From assembly GCF_001456025.1 (NCBI RefSeq), contig NZ_LMTZ01000085.1, positions 238,546 through 302,545 of the forward strand: a stretch of DNA of 64,000 nucleotides, written 5' to 3'. How positions within the stretch are numbered: position 1 is the stretch's first letter; each line of letters begins with the position of its first letter. The DNA is from Mastigocoleus testarum BC008 (GTDB taxonomy: Bacteria; Cyanobacteriota; Cyanobacteriia; Cyanobacteriales; Nostocaceae). Positions 36,913-48,600 of this stretch are shown here, in pieces. The notes under the pieces were generated by a model, which saw only the letters and a program-made list of their open reading frames with translations, ran no database searches and was not told the DNA's origin. Both the position numbers and the translations under genes were made by a program.

Positions 36913-39237
36913 TGGTTATCACCCCTTGATTTAACTGCGCACAAAGCTTGTTTGGAACCTTGTTCCAGATTTATCGGTTCCTTACATTACGAGGTTATCG
37001 ACATTTACCTGCGGATGAAAGTCGTAGAACCGAACATCATCAGGTGCAATTTCCCCTTTGGTTACCCGGTATACAAAATTCAATTATTCTTATTCTATGG
37101 CGAACCAGGCACAACCTCAATTTTTAATGTTGATTTACCAAATCCCATGTCATTAATAGTAAGCTTTGCGTTCAGAGGTCTTACTTCCAAATTTTTGCCT
37201 CCAAATTTTTGCCGCTTTGTCGCTTTGCTTAAGTAAGTGGATATAAATATTTATGTCATTGCGTTAGCGCAAGGTGTTCGTCAAAATAAACGGCAGTGTT
37301 AGCACAGCTTGTCCTACAAAACATCGCAATCTCAAAGCTTTGCGTTAGCTCCTAGCGATAGGATACCGGATCTGTAGGTAGCGAAGTTATAACCTGTGGT
37401 ATCGGTGGAGCCTCTAGCTACAGCTATTGTTACGTGTCTGACAGGACATATGCTACATTACGCAGCACTCCACTAGCCCCAGCAAAGCTTTTAGCACAAG
37501 CGTGACGTGATTCATATGCAATGACAAGTATCCAATTAATCCGATTCAAGTACTTATCAAGGAAGGATCTATGTACTAATATTCTACACTTTTGGAGGCA
37601 TCAACTCGATATGGTGCAAAATTTTCTAATTCTCTAATGTTTGATATCAGCCCGAGTAAAGGTAAAACAAAAATTAAATTTGTTCTTGATTTTGTTTTTT
37701 TATTTAATATTCCCTTCATATTTTTAGTTTCAAGATTTTTATTTTGAGGAATTTATTTTTAGAAAACGAGGAAAAACAAAACTCTTAAGTATTGATTATT
37801 AGTTTGCATAAGAATTTGCAATCAAATCTGAGTCTTGCCAAAATCTGTGATTGAAGCGTCTAAAGGATGAATTAGTCTTCACAATATTCAGGTGTTTGAA
37901 GTAATTTAAAATCAGATAATCAGAAAATTAGATTTTTGAAGAGTTCGGGCTTCCTGAAAGTTCATCTTGTTCGCAGCATTGATGCTAAATTGCATCATTA
38001 ACGACTTACAATCAACAATATGACGACTTAAGTAATTTTAAAACCTTATATAAGTTATAAATTCCTGCAATATAGAGATAATTAAATTCGTTTTTATAAT
38101 ATAGATGACAGTTTTAAGAAAAAATTTATCAACACAGAATTTAAGATAGATCTTGGATTAGAATATTCTAAAAGTAGGTAACCCTTCACATCCTACTGTT
38201 GACCGAGGAAAACTGCTTTGAAGCTGAAAGCTTAATTTGCCCTGTTTATTTACATTAACAGTCTCGAATGTAACTGCAAAAATTAAATACTGACTATTGT
38301 ATTTCTCTTCAAAATCATTCAAGATATTCTTATTTAAATTACTAATGTGAAAATCCCTAATATCTAAATTCAGATATTGTTAACCGTTTTTGAGAATTTT
38401 CTATATATAAATCGTAGACAGAGGATATATATAAAAGAAACAGATTATACTGCGACTCCAACATCTACATTCTAAGAATTTTTTATTTCTCGTCTTATAT
38501 CTATCCTTGTATGGACACCTATATTTTTCAACTCAAAAATATTATTACTTTCGACTCATAAGTATTTCAAAACTATTTAATTTTAAGTAAAGAGCAAAAT
38601 ATCACAGTTATAAATTGACATTATCCTATTACTGACTTAAAAAACAAATAAAACAATAATTAAAACTACGAAAATAAACTATCAAACAATGATTTAAAAT
38701 CTAAATCATTAAATTACTCTTTAATGAGTCCATATAAAAAAACGCGTGTAGAATGGTGAGAGTATATTTTCAGGCTATGCAATTTATTAGTCTTATTGGC
38801 TTTAAGTGTGAATGTCTGAAAATGCTGATAGTTTAGGTGAGCGTTCGTTATTCATTACCTCTGATTGAACTACGGATGCTGTTTTTAGCAAGATTTATCG
38901 ATGAAACATATCGATATTTTTTGATGTAACTTTCATCGTCAACGTGACGTTTTTGACTTAAAACTAGACTAATATTTTATATGTTGCCAAGCTATAAAAT
39001 ATCTGTTTAAATGGCTCAAGCAGTAGTCATATTTTACTCACCTAATGTAAAATTGTTGCCGCCAAAGATGATTCAAGAATCTTTGTTTAAATTTGGCTAA
39101 GCATGTTTAATTATTGGTAAGTAAATTCCCTTTTAAGTCTATTCAATTTCGGTCTTAAAATTTTCCTTTAAGATTCGTTCCTAAACATCAAACGCAAAGT
39201 TAATGAATTGCTTCAAGTAGTTTACTAGGAGATAGAA
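36913..39237. other. 2.3-kb gene-poor spacer with GC-rich repeat block
   Basis: No credible gene was found. A 94-codon frame at 36952-37236 has irregular composition and no ribosome binding site. The repeat block at 37259-37530 is listed separately. From 37.5 to 39.2 kb the DNA is very AT-rich. The last 15 bases hold the lipoprotein ribosome binding site (aggagat). Confidence 0.5.
37259..37530. repeat. cluster of GC-rich dispersed repeats
   Basis: The block is built of short pieces found in the other repeats: gcgttagcgcaagg, gcgttagctcctagcgata, ccggatctgtaggtagcg, ggagcctctagctac, gcacaagcgtgacg. The pieces are separated and rearranged relative to the 18.1 and 59.8 kb copies, as in a composite of several degenerate insertions. 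Confidence 0.6.
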
Positions 39238-39816
39238 ATGAAAAAGTTTATTCCATTTCTGATAAGTGGTGTTTTAGCGATTGGTACTTTCGGTTGTCAG
39301 GGTCAGGAAGCCGCTCAGACAAATCCAGAGGCTTCAGATACTACAGAAGAAGCAACTCAACCTGCTGCACAAGAAGCTAGCGATACAACTGCTGAAACAG
39401 AAGCCAAGCAAGGTACAGCAGCTACTGAAGGTGAAGGTGCAGCAGATACAGCAGCTACTGAGGGTGAGGCTGCAACAGATACAGCAGCTAGTGACATTAA
39501 AATAGATCCAGCAGCTACCGACAGCGCGACAGATCCAGCTGCAGCTGAAGGTGTAACAGATCCAACCGCAGCAGGTACCGCAGAAGATGCAACTGCTGTT
39601 GATGGTGATGTCGCAACTCAAGCTAATAAAGCATTAAAAGACAAGTTACCTACCAGCAAACTGGAAGCAAAAGAAGAAGAAGCAGGTGTTGTTTCCGTTT
39701 CTGGAACCGTATCTAGCGACGCAGAACTTAAGGAGATTGAACCTACTGTTAAAAGCGTTAAAGGAGTTACAGAAGTTAAGGTAGATGCAACTGTTGAAGG
39801 TGCTCCTGCGGAGTAA
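39238..39816 (+). CDS. BON-domain lipoprotein with long low-complexity linker
   Basis: The 192-residue protein has a lipoprotein signal (MKKFIPFLISGVLAIGTFGC), so Cys 20 should carry lipid. A linker of about 100 residues follows, made almost only of Ala, Thr, Glu, Asp and Gly in loose repeats (AATEGEGAADTAATEGEAAT). A C-terminal BON domain (about 125-187; VVSVSGTVSSDAELKEIEPTVKSVKGVTEV) completes it. BON domains bind phospholipid or envelope partners, so it is probably an envelope-anchored protein reaching across the periplasm. The ribosome binding site aggagat lies 6 bases before ATG. A strong terminator follows. Confidence 0.8.
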   Translation: MKKFIPFLISGVLAIGTFGCQGQEAAQTNPEASDTTEEATQPAAQEASDTTAETEAKQGTAATEGEGAADTAATEGEAATDTAASDIKIDPAATDSATDPAAAEGVTDPTAAGTAEDATAVDGDVATQANKALKDKLPTSKLEAKEEEAGVVSVSGTVSSDAELKEIEPTVKSVKGVTEVKVDATVEGAPAE

Positions 39817-39872
39817 TGAGTACAGACAGTGCAAAAATTTGAATTCAGTTTTTATTTGCTGAATTGATAGAG

Positions 39873-39913
39873 CAGAACTTGTAGCAAAAATGCAAGTTCT
39901 GTTTTATTTTTTT
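39873..39913 (+). terminator. Rho-independent terminator after the lipoprotein gene
   Basis: A 9-bp stem cagaacttg (39873-39881) / caagttctg (39893-39901) with an 11-base loop is followed by ttttattttttt. Confidence 0.9.
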
Positions 39914-40033
39914 GTGATTTTTTAAGTTTTTTTAATAGTTTTACCTCTTTGGTTTAGAAAATTTTTTACTTCCTGTTCCCTGTTTCCTTTTCAGCCAGAA
40001 TATAATGTCCTAACCTTGATGCTTGGTACTACA

Positions 40034-41248
40034 CTACAAAATATTTTTCAAGATTGTTGTTAATTTTTGAATTTGAGATAATTCGTGGGTAGCCATTACA
40101 GAAATCCGAATTCTGCTTGTGGGGACTGTTGGTGGACGAATTGCTGGAGCAAAAATTCCTTTATCTATTAATTGCTGTCCTAATTTAAGTGCTGTACTAC
40201 TATTTGGTAATTGGAAACAAAGAATCGGTGAATTTGAAGGTAGTAGTTTTAGATTTGGTTGTTCTGATGTAGCTATTTGTTTTGAGCTTGTTTGTTGTGA
40301 GATTATCTGTTTAACTATTATTTCTTTTAAAAAGTTAATATTATTCCACAAATTAGTTCGTCTTTCAGGTTCTTGCTGGAGAATTTTAATTGCGGTTAAA
40401 GCTGCTGCTGTATCTGCTGGGGAAAGTCCTGTAGTGTAAATCCAACCGGGAGCACGATTGCGTAAAAAATCAATTAATAGATTACTACCCGCAACATAAC
40501 CACCTAAACTACCAAGTGCTTTACTGAGGGTTCCTACTTGAATGATATTTTTACCGCTATAGCCGAAGTGTTCTACACATCCACTTCCCCTTTCACCCAA
40601 CACACCTGTTGCATGGGCTTCATCAAGCAGTAGCATACAACTAAATTCTGTTGCTAATTCGAAGAGTTCTGGTAAAGGACACAAATCCCCATCCATACTA
40701 AATACGCTATCAGTAATAATCAAACAGCGCCGGTACAATTGTCTTTGTTCAACTAAATGAGTTTTTAACTCAGTAACATTGCAATGGGAATATTCAATTA
40801 CATTAGCACCACTGAGTTTTGCCCCATTTTTCAAACTGGAATGATTGTATTGGTCTGATAAAATTAAATCTCGCGTCCCAACCAAAGCAGTAATTGTACC
40901 TAAATTTGCTAGATATCCGGAACTAAAAACTACTGCATCTTCTGTTTCCTTTAATGATGCGATCGCTATTTCTAAATCTCGATGTAATTTTCGATGTCCG
41001 CTGAGTAAGCGAGAACCCGTACTTCCCGTACCATATTCTTGAGTGGCTGCGATCGCCGCTGCAATTAATCGCTCATCCCCTGCAAGTCCCAAATAATCAT
41101 TGCTAGCAAAATTAATTACTTCATGCCCATCTAAGATTATTTTTGCACCTGGACGCCCTGCAATAGTTTTAACTGCACGGTACCAATCAGCACGGTGAAT
41201 GGTGGTCAGAGATTTTTCGAGCCAAGCGTAGGGGTCATAACAGTGCAT
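40034..41248 (-). CDS. bioF: 8-amino-7-oxononanoate synthase (biotin synthesis)
   Basis: The 404-residue protein is a PLP-dependent alpha-oxoamine synthase: [16 protein letters not shown] near the start, [14 protein letters not shown], the PLP-stacking region [10 protein letters not shown], the Asp in LLDEAHATG, and the Schiff-base Lys in [14 protein letters not shown]. It joins pimeloyl-ACP (or CoA) with alanine to give KAPA in biotin synthesis. An extra polar stretch (about 315-340, [16 protein letters not shown]) is unusual and probably a surface loop. There is no bio operon around it, as is common in cyanobacteria. A Kbl-type enzyme is the main alternative. Confidence 0.88.
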   Translation of the reverse strand: MHCYDPYAWLEKSLTTIHRADWYRAVKTIAGRPGAKIILDGHEVINFASNDYLGLAGDERLIAAAIAATQEYGTGSTGSRLLSGHRKLHRDLEIAIASLKETEDAVVFSSGYLANLGTITALVGTRDLILSDQYNHSSLKNGAKLSGANVIEYSHCNVTELKTHLVEQRQLYRRCLIITDSVFSMDGDLCPLPELFELATEFSCMLLLDEAHATGVLGERGSGCVEHFGYSGKNIIQVGTLSKALGSLGGYVAGSNLLIDFLRNRAPGWIYTTGLSPADTAAALTAIKILQQEPERRTNLWNNINFLKEIIVKQIISQQTSSKQIATSEQPNLKLLPSNSPILCFQLPNSSTALKLGQQLIDKGIFAPAIRPPTVPTSRIRISVMATHELSQIQKLTTILKNIL

Positions 41249-41809
41249 TGTTGTGCAAATAGAACTTCATAGACTATATTCGCAAACAAAAAAGTACGTC
41301 TAAGGTAGAAATATGTAGGTTTGTACAGTAAATCAGCTATTAGCAACTACGTCTGAGAAAATTTATAAATGAAAGCCTCCTAAATTCCCCAATACTGGAG
41401 AATTTTGAAAGTTAATCCCACCACAATAGGGAAGTTAGGGGGCAAGATTATCCTTTAATCAAGCAACATTTATGTTGTTATATCAATGTTGAGTTGACAC
41501 CTTTGTTTAACAATCTTGCACTTAAGAATATAAAAATGAATTACCCTTTCAAATTGCCTTTTCAAATCATCTTCTAAAGAATATATAAATATTTAAATCT
41601 GAAGTCTAAATCTAGAATATTTTAAAAACAATTCAAATAAAAATAATTCAAAAGCCCGGTAAAAAACCTTAAGTATTAAGCTAACCATAGGATTACTCAT
41701 AACTTACGAACCTCTGCTCAATGGGCAGTCTACCAAAAGATTTTGTTGTGCACCCTATTCTACTCAAAACAAAGTCATAGCATTCGTTTAAAACAAACCT
41801 GGTGACACT
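41249..41809. other. spacer, nothing recognised
   Basis: About 560 bases of AT-rich DNA between the bioF start and the ruvA stop. No gene or repeat was recognised. Confidence 0.5.
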
Positions 41810-42445
41810 CTACTTAATATGTTCGCTGCTAAGGTGAGCAATTGATTGTTTAATCCAATCTTCTACGTAAGCATCATCATCTAATCCAATTTCCTCGCTG
41901 ACGTAGTGCAAAGCATGACTGACTTCATTGGGGGTGTAACCCAGGGCTAACAATGTCATTTGTACTTCTTCCAAAATTCCTGGTGCAGGTCCACCGGTAG
42001 CAACGAAGAAGCCAGCAGATTTGCGCCATTCAATCAATTTACTCTTCAGTTCCAAACAAATCCGTTCTGCGGTTTTTTTGCCGATTCCTGGAGTTTGGAT
42101 TAATAACTGCACGTTAGCGCTAACGATCGCTTGAACCAACTCTGGTAATTCCAAAGTATCTAACATTGCGATCGCTAATGCTGCACCGATTCCACTCACA
42201 CTTTGCAAATATCGAAATAAATCCCTTTCTGCTGGGGAGCTAAAACCATAGAGAAATGGAACCTCATCCCGAATTTGAAAATGGGTGAAAACCTGCACAG
42301 TTGTGCCCGATTCTGGCAATTGCTTTGCCACTCGTCCCGGAATTTGCAAATCATAACCCAAACCATTTACTTCCAGAGTCAAGAGGTAGCGATTGGCGCT
42401 ACTGTTCTGGATGCCAGCCACAATACCTTTAAGATAGCTAATCAT
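41810..42445 (-). CDS. ruvA: Holliday junction DNA helicase subunit RuvA
   Basis: From ATG 42445 the protein has 211 residues and the family start [11 protein letters not shown]. It has the OB domain ([32 protein letters not shown]), the double HhH domain ([40 protein letters not shown]) and the RuvB-binding C-terminal domain ([20 protein letters not shown]). RuvA holds the four-way junction for RuvB-driven branch migration. The start ATG overlaps the stop of the upstream phosphatase gene (ATGA), showing translational coupling. A longer frame from 42493 is only the overlap with that gene. Confidence 0.95.
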   Translation of the reverse strand: MISYLKGIVAGIQNSSANRYLLTLEVNGLGYDLQIPGRVAKQLPESGTTVQVFTHFQIRDEVPFLYGFSSPAERDLFRYLQSVSGIGAALAIAMLDTLELPELVQAIVSANVQLLIQTPGIGKKTAERICLELKSKLIEWRKSAGFFVATGGPAPGILEEVQMTLLALGYTPNEVSHALHYVSEEIGLDDDAYVEDWIKQSIAHLSSEHIK

Positions 42446-43200
42446 TCCAAGAAACCAAAATGTTTCAAACCTTCTAAAATACCACCTGCACACTTATTCT
42501 TCGCTAAATAGCGATATTCAGCAGGATTTTCATTGTGCCACCCGAGTAACTCCTCACGAGCGTTACCAACAATAATTCCCCGTTCGTTACCGACGGCAAA
42601 TAAAGCTATGTCATTCCCCGAGTCGCCACAGGCTACAGTCCTTTCAGATCCAAATTGCCATCTTTGGCGCAGAAACTGCATTGCCTGACCTTTATCGCTG
42701 TGATGAGGAACAATGTCAAGGTCAATACCACTACTATAAATTAACTTTATATCTAAATTGGCATCTTGTAATGCTGATTCTAATTGCGGTAGCACTTTTG
42801 TCGCTGCCGTTTGTTCGATGTGAAAACTCAATTTGAAAGCACCTTGTTCCGATTGTTGTTGCATAATTAACTCAGGGAAGTCAGTGGTTATTGATGATAC
42901 CAGATCTCTATCCCATCCTGGTGAAAGTTTTTCTGACCAAGCTGGATCTGGTTCATTTTTACCGTCTAGATACATTTCTGTGCCGACAGCAACAACTAAT
43001 GCATCTGGATCTAAGAGGTTTTTTTCTTCTTGAAGTTCCTGGTAAAGAATTCGCGATCGCCCCGTAGCATAAACAATCTTAGTTCCCTGTTCTTGGCGAT
43101 GTCGACTTAATTCCTGATTTAGTTCTACTAAAGCATTGTCGTCACCGACTAAAGTGTTATCCAAGTCGGTTACAAACATAAATTTCGCCACGTTGTTCAA
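42442..43200 (-). CDS. spp: sucrose-phosphate phosphatase (HAD family)
   Basis: The 252-residue protein is a HAD phosphatase of the SPP type: nucleophile motif [34 protein letters not shown], motif III Lys in [12 protein letters not shown], and motif [15 protein letters not shown]. It removes phosphate from sucrose-6-phosphate, the last step of sucrose synthesis, used in cyanobacteria as compatible solute and as carbon carrier to heterocysts. It overlaps ruvA by 4 bases in one transcription unit. A non-specific Cof-type HAD is less likely given the DNTL and GTEMYL signatures. Confidence 0.85.
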   Translation of the reverse strand: MNNVAKFMFVTDLDNTLVGDDNALVELNQELSRHRQEQGTKIVYATGRSRILYQELQEEKNLLDPDALVVAVGTEMYLDGKNEPDPAWSEKLSPGWDRDLVSSITTDFPELIMQQQSEQGAFKLSFHIEQTAATKVLPQLESALQDANLDIKLIYSSGIDLDIVPHHSDKGQAMQFLRQRWQFGSERTVACGDSGNDIALFAVGNERGIIVGNAREELLGWHNENPAEYRYLAKNKCAGGILEGLKHFGFLE

Positions 43201-43661
43201 CCTCTTGTCTCTGCAGTTGTATAAAAAAGTAGATGCTTTGTATATTTATTATCCTTCTTTCTTTGTTAGTTATTTAACTAATTTGTGAGATGTTGTAACT
43301 TTTTTTGAAACACTGCATTACTTGATAGAGGTGGTTTTTAGCTTGATGCAATAGTTGCGAGCTATTTGAATGTATTGTTGTTGATTTGAAATTAAGGCTA
43401 TTTAAATAGAAAAATAAAGATGCAAAATTATGACCTCACAGTCATGTAATTAACAGATAGGTTATGTTTCTGTTAGGTGCTAACGTCTCTCTAAATTAAG
43501 GAAATATTTGCAAATTAATTATATTTATGTTCTTTCTGATACAGAATAATTACTAAGTTTGGGTAATGTATGCGAGCCAATGCAGACATCTCTGTTTCTG
43601 CTAAGTTTATTTGGAAAAATATTTCCTTGTCTCCTTTGTAGAGGATTCAATTCTCTAAAAA
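43201..43661. other. spacer left of the conflict island
   Basis: No gene recognised. It separates spp (minus) from the end of the CorA-like gene (minus). Confidence 0.5.
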
Positions 43662-45104
43662 CTATTTTCGGATAAGTTCCCATATTTTAATTATCAACCA
43701 AGTAATAAGGGCAAATACTATCCCTATTCCTATACTAATCGTTACAGAAAGGACTGGAGCAAGCCAAGGTTCAGGAATCCAATGTGATATTATCGATCCG
43801 ACGACAGGATATGTTGCTGCTTGCTCGGCATTTTTTGCTTCTGGGAATTGACCTGTAATAGAAGCAATGAAGGAACTAGTAGCCAAAAATACACCTAATA
43901 TTGCAATGGTATTTTGAAAAGTGCGATCGCGTTGTGAACGTTCAATTTCTGTGATTCCACGAATAGCGTTAATTAGATCGGTCAATAGAGTTAAACCAAT
44001 ATTTAAGCTTTCGTGATCATTTTTTGTTTGCCCTAAATATCTGCGTTCTACGTCTTCAATAAAATCATGTAAAAATTTTAAATCACTAGGCGATTGTAAG
44101 TCGTTTAGCTTTTGCTTTATTCTTCCTAATCGCCTTTCATAGTTAAGTAAATTAATTTCAATTGTACGTCTTAGAGTAGAAAGATAATTAAGATTTACAG
44201 AGTAGTCCCAAAGAGTATTCTGAGCATTAATTAAAGTATGCCTTAGTTTATTCAAATCTAATTTACCAGACTTTTCTGCTTTAAAAGCTTTTTGGTATTC
44301 ATCAATAACAACGTTATAATTTTGTAACTTTTTTTTCAAATACTGGCTTTGACCATAAGCCCAAATAATTTTACTACGGTAAGCAAACAAACGTAGCCAA
44401 TCAAAGTTAAACTTAGAAGCTTCTCTGGCAGTTTTTCTATCTGGATAAATAGCAATGATAACGTAGTGATTATCTTGGATATGGTGAATATTAAGACGAT
44501 CTGGTAAATTCGCTAGAATATTTAAGCGATAATGCCATAATTCAAATAACATTCCTCCCAAAAAAGAAGATTGACCACGAAAATCCGAATCCCAATTCAG
44601 ATTAATTTCATTGACCTTGCAGCATTCCTTAGCAATAAATTCCGCATCATTATGGGAAAAATTCGAGAGTTGTCCCGATAGCATCCATACCTGTCCAACA
44701 GTGCTGGAAGTTTCATTTAATCGAGTTTCTATTTCTGCCTTTAGTTCTGTAAAACAACTAACAGTAATAGCTTCATTTTTAGCCTGTTGTACATTTCCAA
44801 AGGAATGCTCAACTGAAGAATCTAAAAGTAATCCATAGCAATCCCCCAAGCGTACGGGATAATACCATCCCTTCAAAGTATACTTTTGAGTACTGTTATC
44901 AAAATGTTCTCTACCTCGTTTACCCAATAATTCGATATATTCCCCTTCTATATCATCCCTTTGTTTGATTCGGGGGTGAACTTGTTCCGGAAGTTTGCGC
45001 AAAAAATATTTCTGATTAGTAATTATATCTGTATCATTGTCACCCAATCCTTCCCGCAAATCATAGAGAAATAAATCCAAGGTGGGATAAATAAGTTCGC
45101 TCAT
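43662..45104 (-). CDS. CorA-like two-helix membrane protein of the conflict island
   Basis: The 480-residue protein has a large cytoplasmic part (1-395) with long helices, the last ones (about 285-360, LNYLSTLRRTIEINLLNYERRLGRIK) forming coiled coils. It ends with two membrane segments, about 399-417 (TIAILGVFLATSSFIASI) and 448-474. This resembles CorA-type channels, but the GMN loop after the first helix is replaced by TGQFPEA, and the loop between the helices is long. So it is probably not a plain Mg2+ channel. It is the second gene of a minus-strand pair, 13 bases after the 154-residue gene and divergent from the caspase genes. A membrane-permeabilising effector or membrane sensor is my inference. 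Confidence 0.65.
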   Translation of the reverse strand: MSELIYPTLDLFLYDLREGLGDNDTDIITNQKYFLRKLPEQVHPRIKQRDDIEGEYIELLGKRGREHFDNSTQKYTLKGWYYPVRLGDCYGLLLDSSVEHSFGNVQQAKNEAITVSCFTELKAEIETRLNETSSTVGQVWMLSGQLSNFSHNDAEFIAKECCKVNEINLNWDSDFRGQSSFLGGMLFELWHYRLNILANLPDRLNIHHIQDNHYVIIAIYPDRKTAREASKFNFDWLRLFAYRSKIIWAYGQSQYLKKKLQNYNVVIDEYQKAFKAEKSGKLDLNKLRHTLINAQNTLWDYSVNLNYLSTLRRTIEINLLNYERRLGRIKQKLNDLQSPSDLKFLHDFIEDVERRYLGQTKNDHESLNIGLTLLTDLINAIRGITEIERSQRDRTFQNTIAILGVFLATSSFIASITGQFPEAKNAEQAATYPVVGSIISHWIPEPWLAPVLSVTISIGIGIVFALITWLIIKIWELIRK

Positions 45105-45117
45105 AAATTTGGTTTTA

Positions 45118-45582
45118 TTAGGGATTTTGTTGATTTGAAAGCCAGTTTTTTATTCGTTCAATAAAGCTGAGATTCTTAACAGTTTTTTCTGGTTCCTTTC
45201 TCAATACATTAATTGTTACGTTTAAAATTTCGTCACTTTCGCGATCTGGCTCTCCTTCAAAGTGTCCAAAAGTTATGGGTTCCTTATTTCCCTGAACTAA
45301 TTCGGCTTCTAGTTCTTTCTTGGTAGGCATTAATTCTGAAGGAATATTACCCTTAACTGCTTGTAATTTAACTAAAGTAGTTTGGTAATTCTTATACAAA
45401 TCAGGATTTTTCTCAATTGTTACAATTAATCCTTCCTTAATAAAATCCCAGTCATCTGGATCTAAATATAGTTGTGAAGCAGTAGTTTCTAAAGCTTCTT
45501 TTTCTTCTGGAGTAAGGGGAGATTTTAATTGTTCTAAAGCTATAAGCAAAGCTAGCAAAATAATTCTAGGAGGTTCATGCAT
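45118..45582 (-). CDS. small soluble protein partner of the conflict island (154 aa)
   Basis: The 154-residue protein starts at ATG 45582. It is acidic and helical (LLALLIALEQLKSPLTPEEKEALETTASQLYLDPDDWDFIKEGLIVTIEKN), with a C-terminal amphipathic helix (FIERIKNWLSNQQ). No family is recognised. It is the first gene of the minus-strand pair, and only 53 bases separate its start from the ATG of the divergent caspase-STAND gene. This implies a shared control region. It could be an adaptor or an inhibitor of the membrane protein next to it. Confidence 0.6.
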   Translation of the reverse strand: MHEPPRIILLALLIALEQLKSPLTPEEKEALETTASQLYLDPDDWDFIKEGLIVTIEKNPDLYKNYQTTLVKLQAVKGNIPSELMPTKKELEAELVQGNKEPITFGHFEGEPDRESDEILNVTINVLRKEPEKTVKNLSFIERIKNWLSNQQNP

Positions 45583-45635
45583 AGAATTAATTAAATACGC
45601 TATAGTTTGAAATCATACTAGTGCTTAAAACAATC
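45583..45635. promoter_or_regulatory. compact divergent promoter of the conflict island
   Basis: Only 53 bases lie between the start codons of the minus-strand pair (45582) and the caspase-STAND gene (45636). Both promoters must overlap or extend into the coding regions. atagtttgaaatcatactag carries tataga/catact-like boxes on either strand, but I cannot fix a start point. Confidence 0.4.
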
Positions 45636-48600
45636 ATGCTGCGACAGGCTCTAGTAGTTGGCATTAACAAATATCCTTTTTTGAAGGATACACCCACAAG
45701 TGAAGCAAAGCATCTGACAACTCCTGCTACAGATGCAGAAGCGATTGCACAACTACTCGAAAATCATGGTTCCTTCAGAGTACAACGCTTACCCTCAAGC
45801 ATTACTAATGGTAAATTACAAGTAGATCCCCGAAAACCAATTAATTCTGATGAACTAGTAGATGCCGTAACTAGACTGTTTATATCAGAAGATAAGCGAA
45901 GTTCAGCATTATTATTCTTTACAGGGCATGGACTGGTTAAGCAATTGGGAAGTATTAAACAGACTATTTTAGCAACTAGTGATGCTGGTTATCGCAAAAA
46001 TCAGTTAAAGGGTTTATTACTTAGAGATTTATGGGAAATACTACAACGAAGTCCGGTTACTGAGCAAATTGTCTGGCTAGATTCTTGTTTTAGTGGTGGC
46101 TTGCTTGACTTCAAAGAGATTAATATTTCAGCACAAGGTTCTCAACGCGATCGTTTTTTAATTGCTGCATCTCATAGTTCTGAAGTCGCTTATCAGCAGT
46201 TGGATGGTAAGCATGGGTTGCTTTCTGGCGCTTTGCTAAAAGCACTTGACCCTTATCGAATACAAGAAGGCAATTGGATAACTGATTTGGACGTAGCAAA
46301 TTTTGTTGATAAGCAATTAGAAAAATACTATACCCAGGCTAAAATTTCTCAGAAACCAGAAATTAGTAAACATGGGGGAAAAATTAACTTAATTAAAACC
46401 ATAAGATATTCTGAAGAAAAAATACAAGAATCTAACTTAAATAAAAATAGTATAGAACAATTGCCAACATCATACGTAAATAAATATAACTTAAGTGAAA
46501 ATACTCAAATGACACCACCAAATTATTTGAAAATATTGGAAGAAAAGAAATCTCAATTAAGTGATTTGGAGCAAAATATTGAAAATACAGGTGGGATGAG
46601 TAAGTGTTCAGAAAATCTTCTACAAAGTTATTTAGAATTGCGTCGCGAAATCTCACTTATAGAAGAAAAAGTATCATCAAATGATGCTTCTATAGCAGCA
46701 GGTAATTTATCAAAAAACAGTATTCCATCACCAATACAATTTATTGAAAGACCAGAAGAGCAACAATTTATTGAAGAAGCCTTAAAATCTCAAGAAAAAT
46801 GGGTTAGGAATATAGTCATACGTGGGATGGGTGGGACAGGTAAAACTGTATTAGCTGCAGAAGCTGCTAGAAAAGTAGAAGGATTATTCAGAAAAGTTAT
46901 TTGGGTATCAGCCAATGACTCTCCTATTGATTTAGCTGATTTATTGGATATTGTCTTAAGGGCGATTGATTATCGTTCAGACCAATTAACAATGAGTCAG
47001 AAACAAGAAAAAGTATCTGAACTTCTTCGTCACGATAGATATCTTTTGGTTGTCGATAGTTTTGAAAGAATTGGTGATAAACAAGTAGACAAATTTCTTG
47101 CAAATAACAATTTTTATCCAAGTAAGATTTTAATTACAACTAGACATATTTTACCAAGAGATTATTCAGTTATTAACTTAGAAGGATTCACCTTTTCTCA
47201 AACTTATCAAATGTTGAAAGAAGTTGGGAAAAATAAAGGTGTAAAACAGTATTTAGCTGAAGATGACTTGAAAAATATTCACAATATAACATCTGGATTG
47301 CCTCTCGCTCTGCAATGGATTATTGGACAACTGTCTCAAAGAATTCCTCTCGAACTTGTTCTAAGAAATTTAACAAACCGTGAGAGACAAACAGGTAGCG
47401 GAATTACCGGAAATGAATCCCAGGTAAATAATATGCTGGTGAGTATTTTTGGCAATTCTTGGAATTTACTTAATACAGAAGCCCGTCGAATTCTTATGAG
47501 CATGACTTTTTTTACTGCTCCAGCATCGGAAGAAGCAATCCAAGTAATAAGTGGTATTAAGCAAGAAAATTTTCAGTCGGCAATTGAATATTTAATTACG
47601 TTGTCATTAATACAACCAAATCGAGACCTAATGGGGGGTGAAAAACTTCGTTTTTCAATTCATCCCCTAACTCGAAGTTTTGCTGGAAATAAAATTGACG
47701 ATGATACAGTCTTGAAAAGAGCAATATACAGTGAAGCAGTTAGATACTTTATTGCTCTAATGGAGAAATTAGCAAGACCTGGGTTGGGGCTCGATAAATA
47801 TGAAGAGTTAGAACAAGACTTACCCAATTGTTTAGCAGCATTTTCATGGTGTCGCAATCAAAGAGAATTTACAAACACATTTAAAATAGTTGATTCTTTA
47901 AATCATTTCTTATTTGAAAGAGGATTCTGGGATACTCGTATTCAAATTTGCACTTCTGCTTCTGAATTGCAGCAAGATTTACCTAGTAAGGATTATGAAG
48001 CTGTCTGGCGTTCTGCTTTTGGAGCAGGTTGGGTCTGTTGTCGTCAGAATAATTATGAAGAAGCAAAAAAGTGGTTAGCAAAGGCTGAAGAAAATCTGGA
48101 TAAAATTCCTCGAAATAATTCTTTTGTAACCCTTTATAAGGCTAAAGTTGCTCAACTACGTGCACTAATTTTCCATGGTAAGGCGATGGAACAATTCAAG
48201 CGTAATCAGAGTAACTCATTAAATAATAAAATAGAAACAATTTTTAAGAACGCCAATGATTATCATAACAAAGCTCGTAGTCTCATGAATTTGTATATTG
48301 AGAATAAAGGTACAGTATGGACTTTTGAAGAACCAGATTATTCAATTGCTTTAATTGATTCTAATCAAGGTGATTTAGCAATGGATATAGGCTATTGGAA
48401 AAATGAAATTAACGAAAAGCTTGAAAGTAGACAAAATTATGAATTTGCACAAAAACTATACTCCCAAGTATTGGAAAATGCTCAGAAAAGCCAATGGCAA
48501 AATAAGGAAGCTCTAATAACTTTTAGTGCTGCAAACTTAGGTCATGTGGAGATTTTGTTGCAAGAAAAGCCAATAGAAGAAATACGTCATAGGTTTGATG

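Noticed and set aside
36952..37236. 94-codon frame upstream of the kinase-like gene
   Set aside because: No ribosome binding site, irregular composition, lies in promoter DNA next to a repeat block.
39334..39621. Cys/Ser-rich minus-strand frame under the lipoprotein gene
   Set aside because: It is the reverse reading of the Ala/Thr/Glu repeats.
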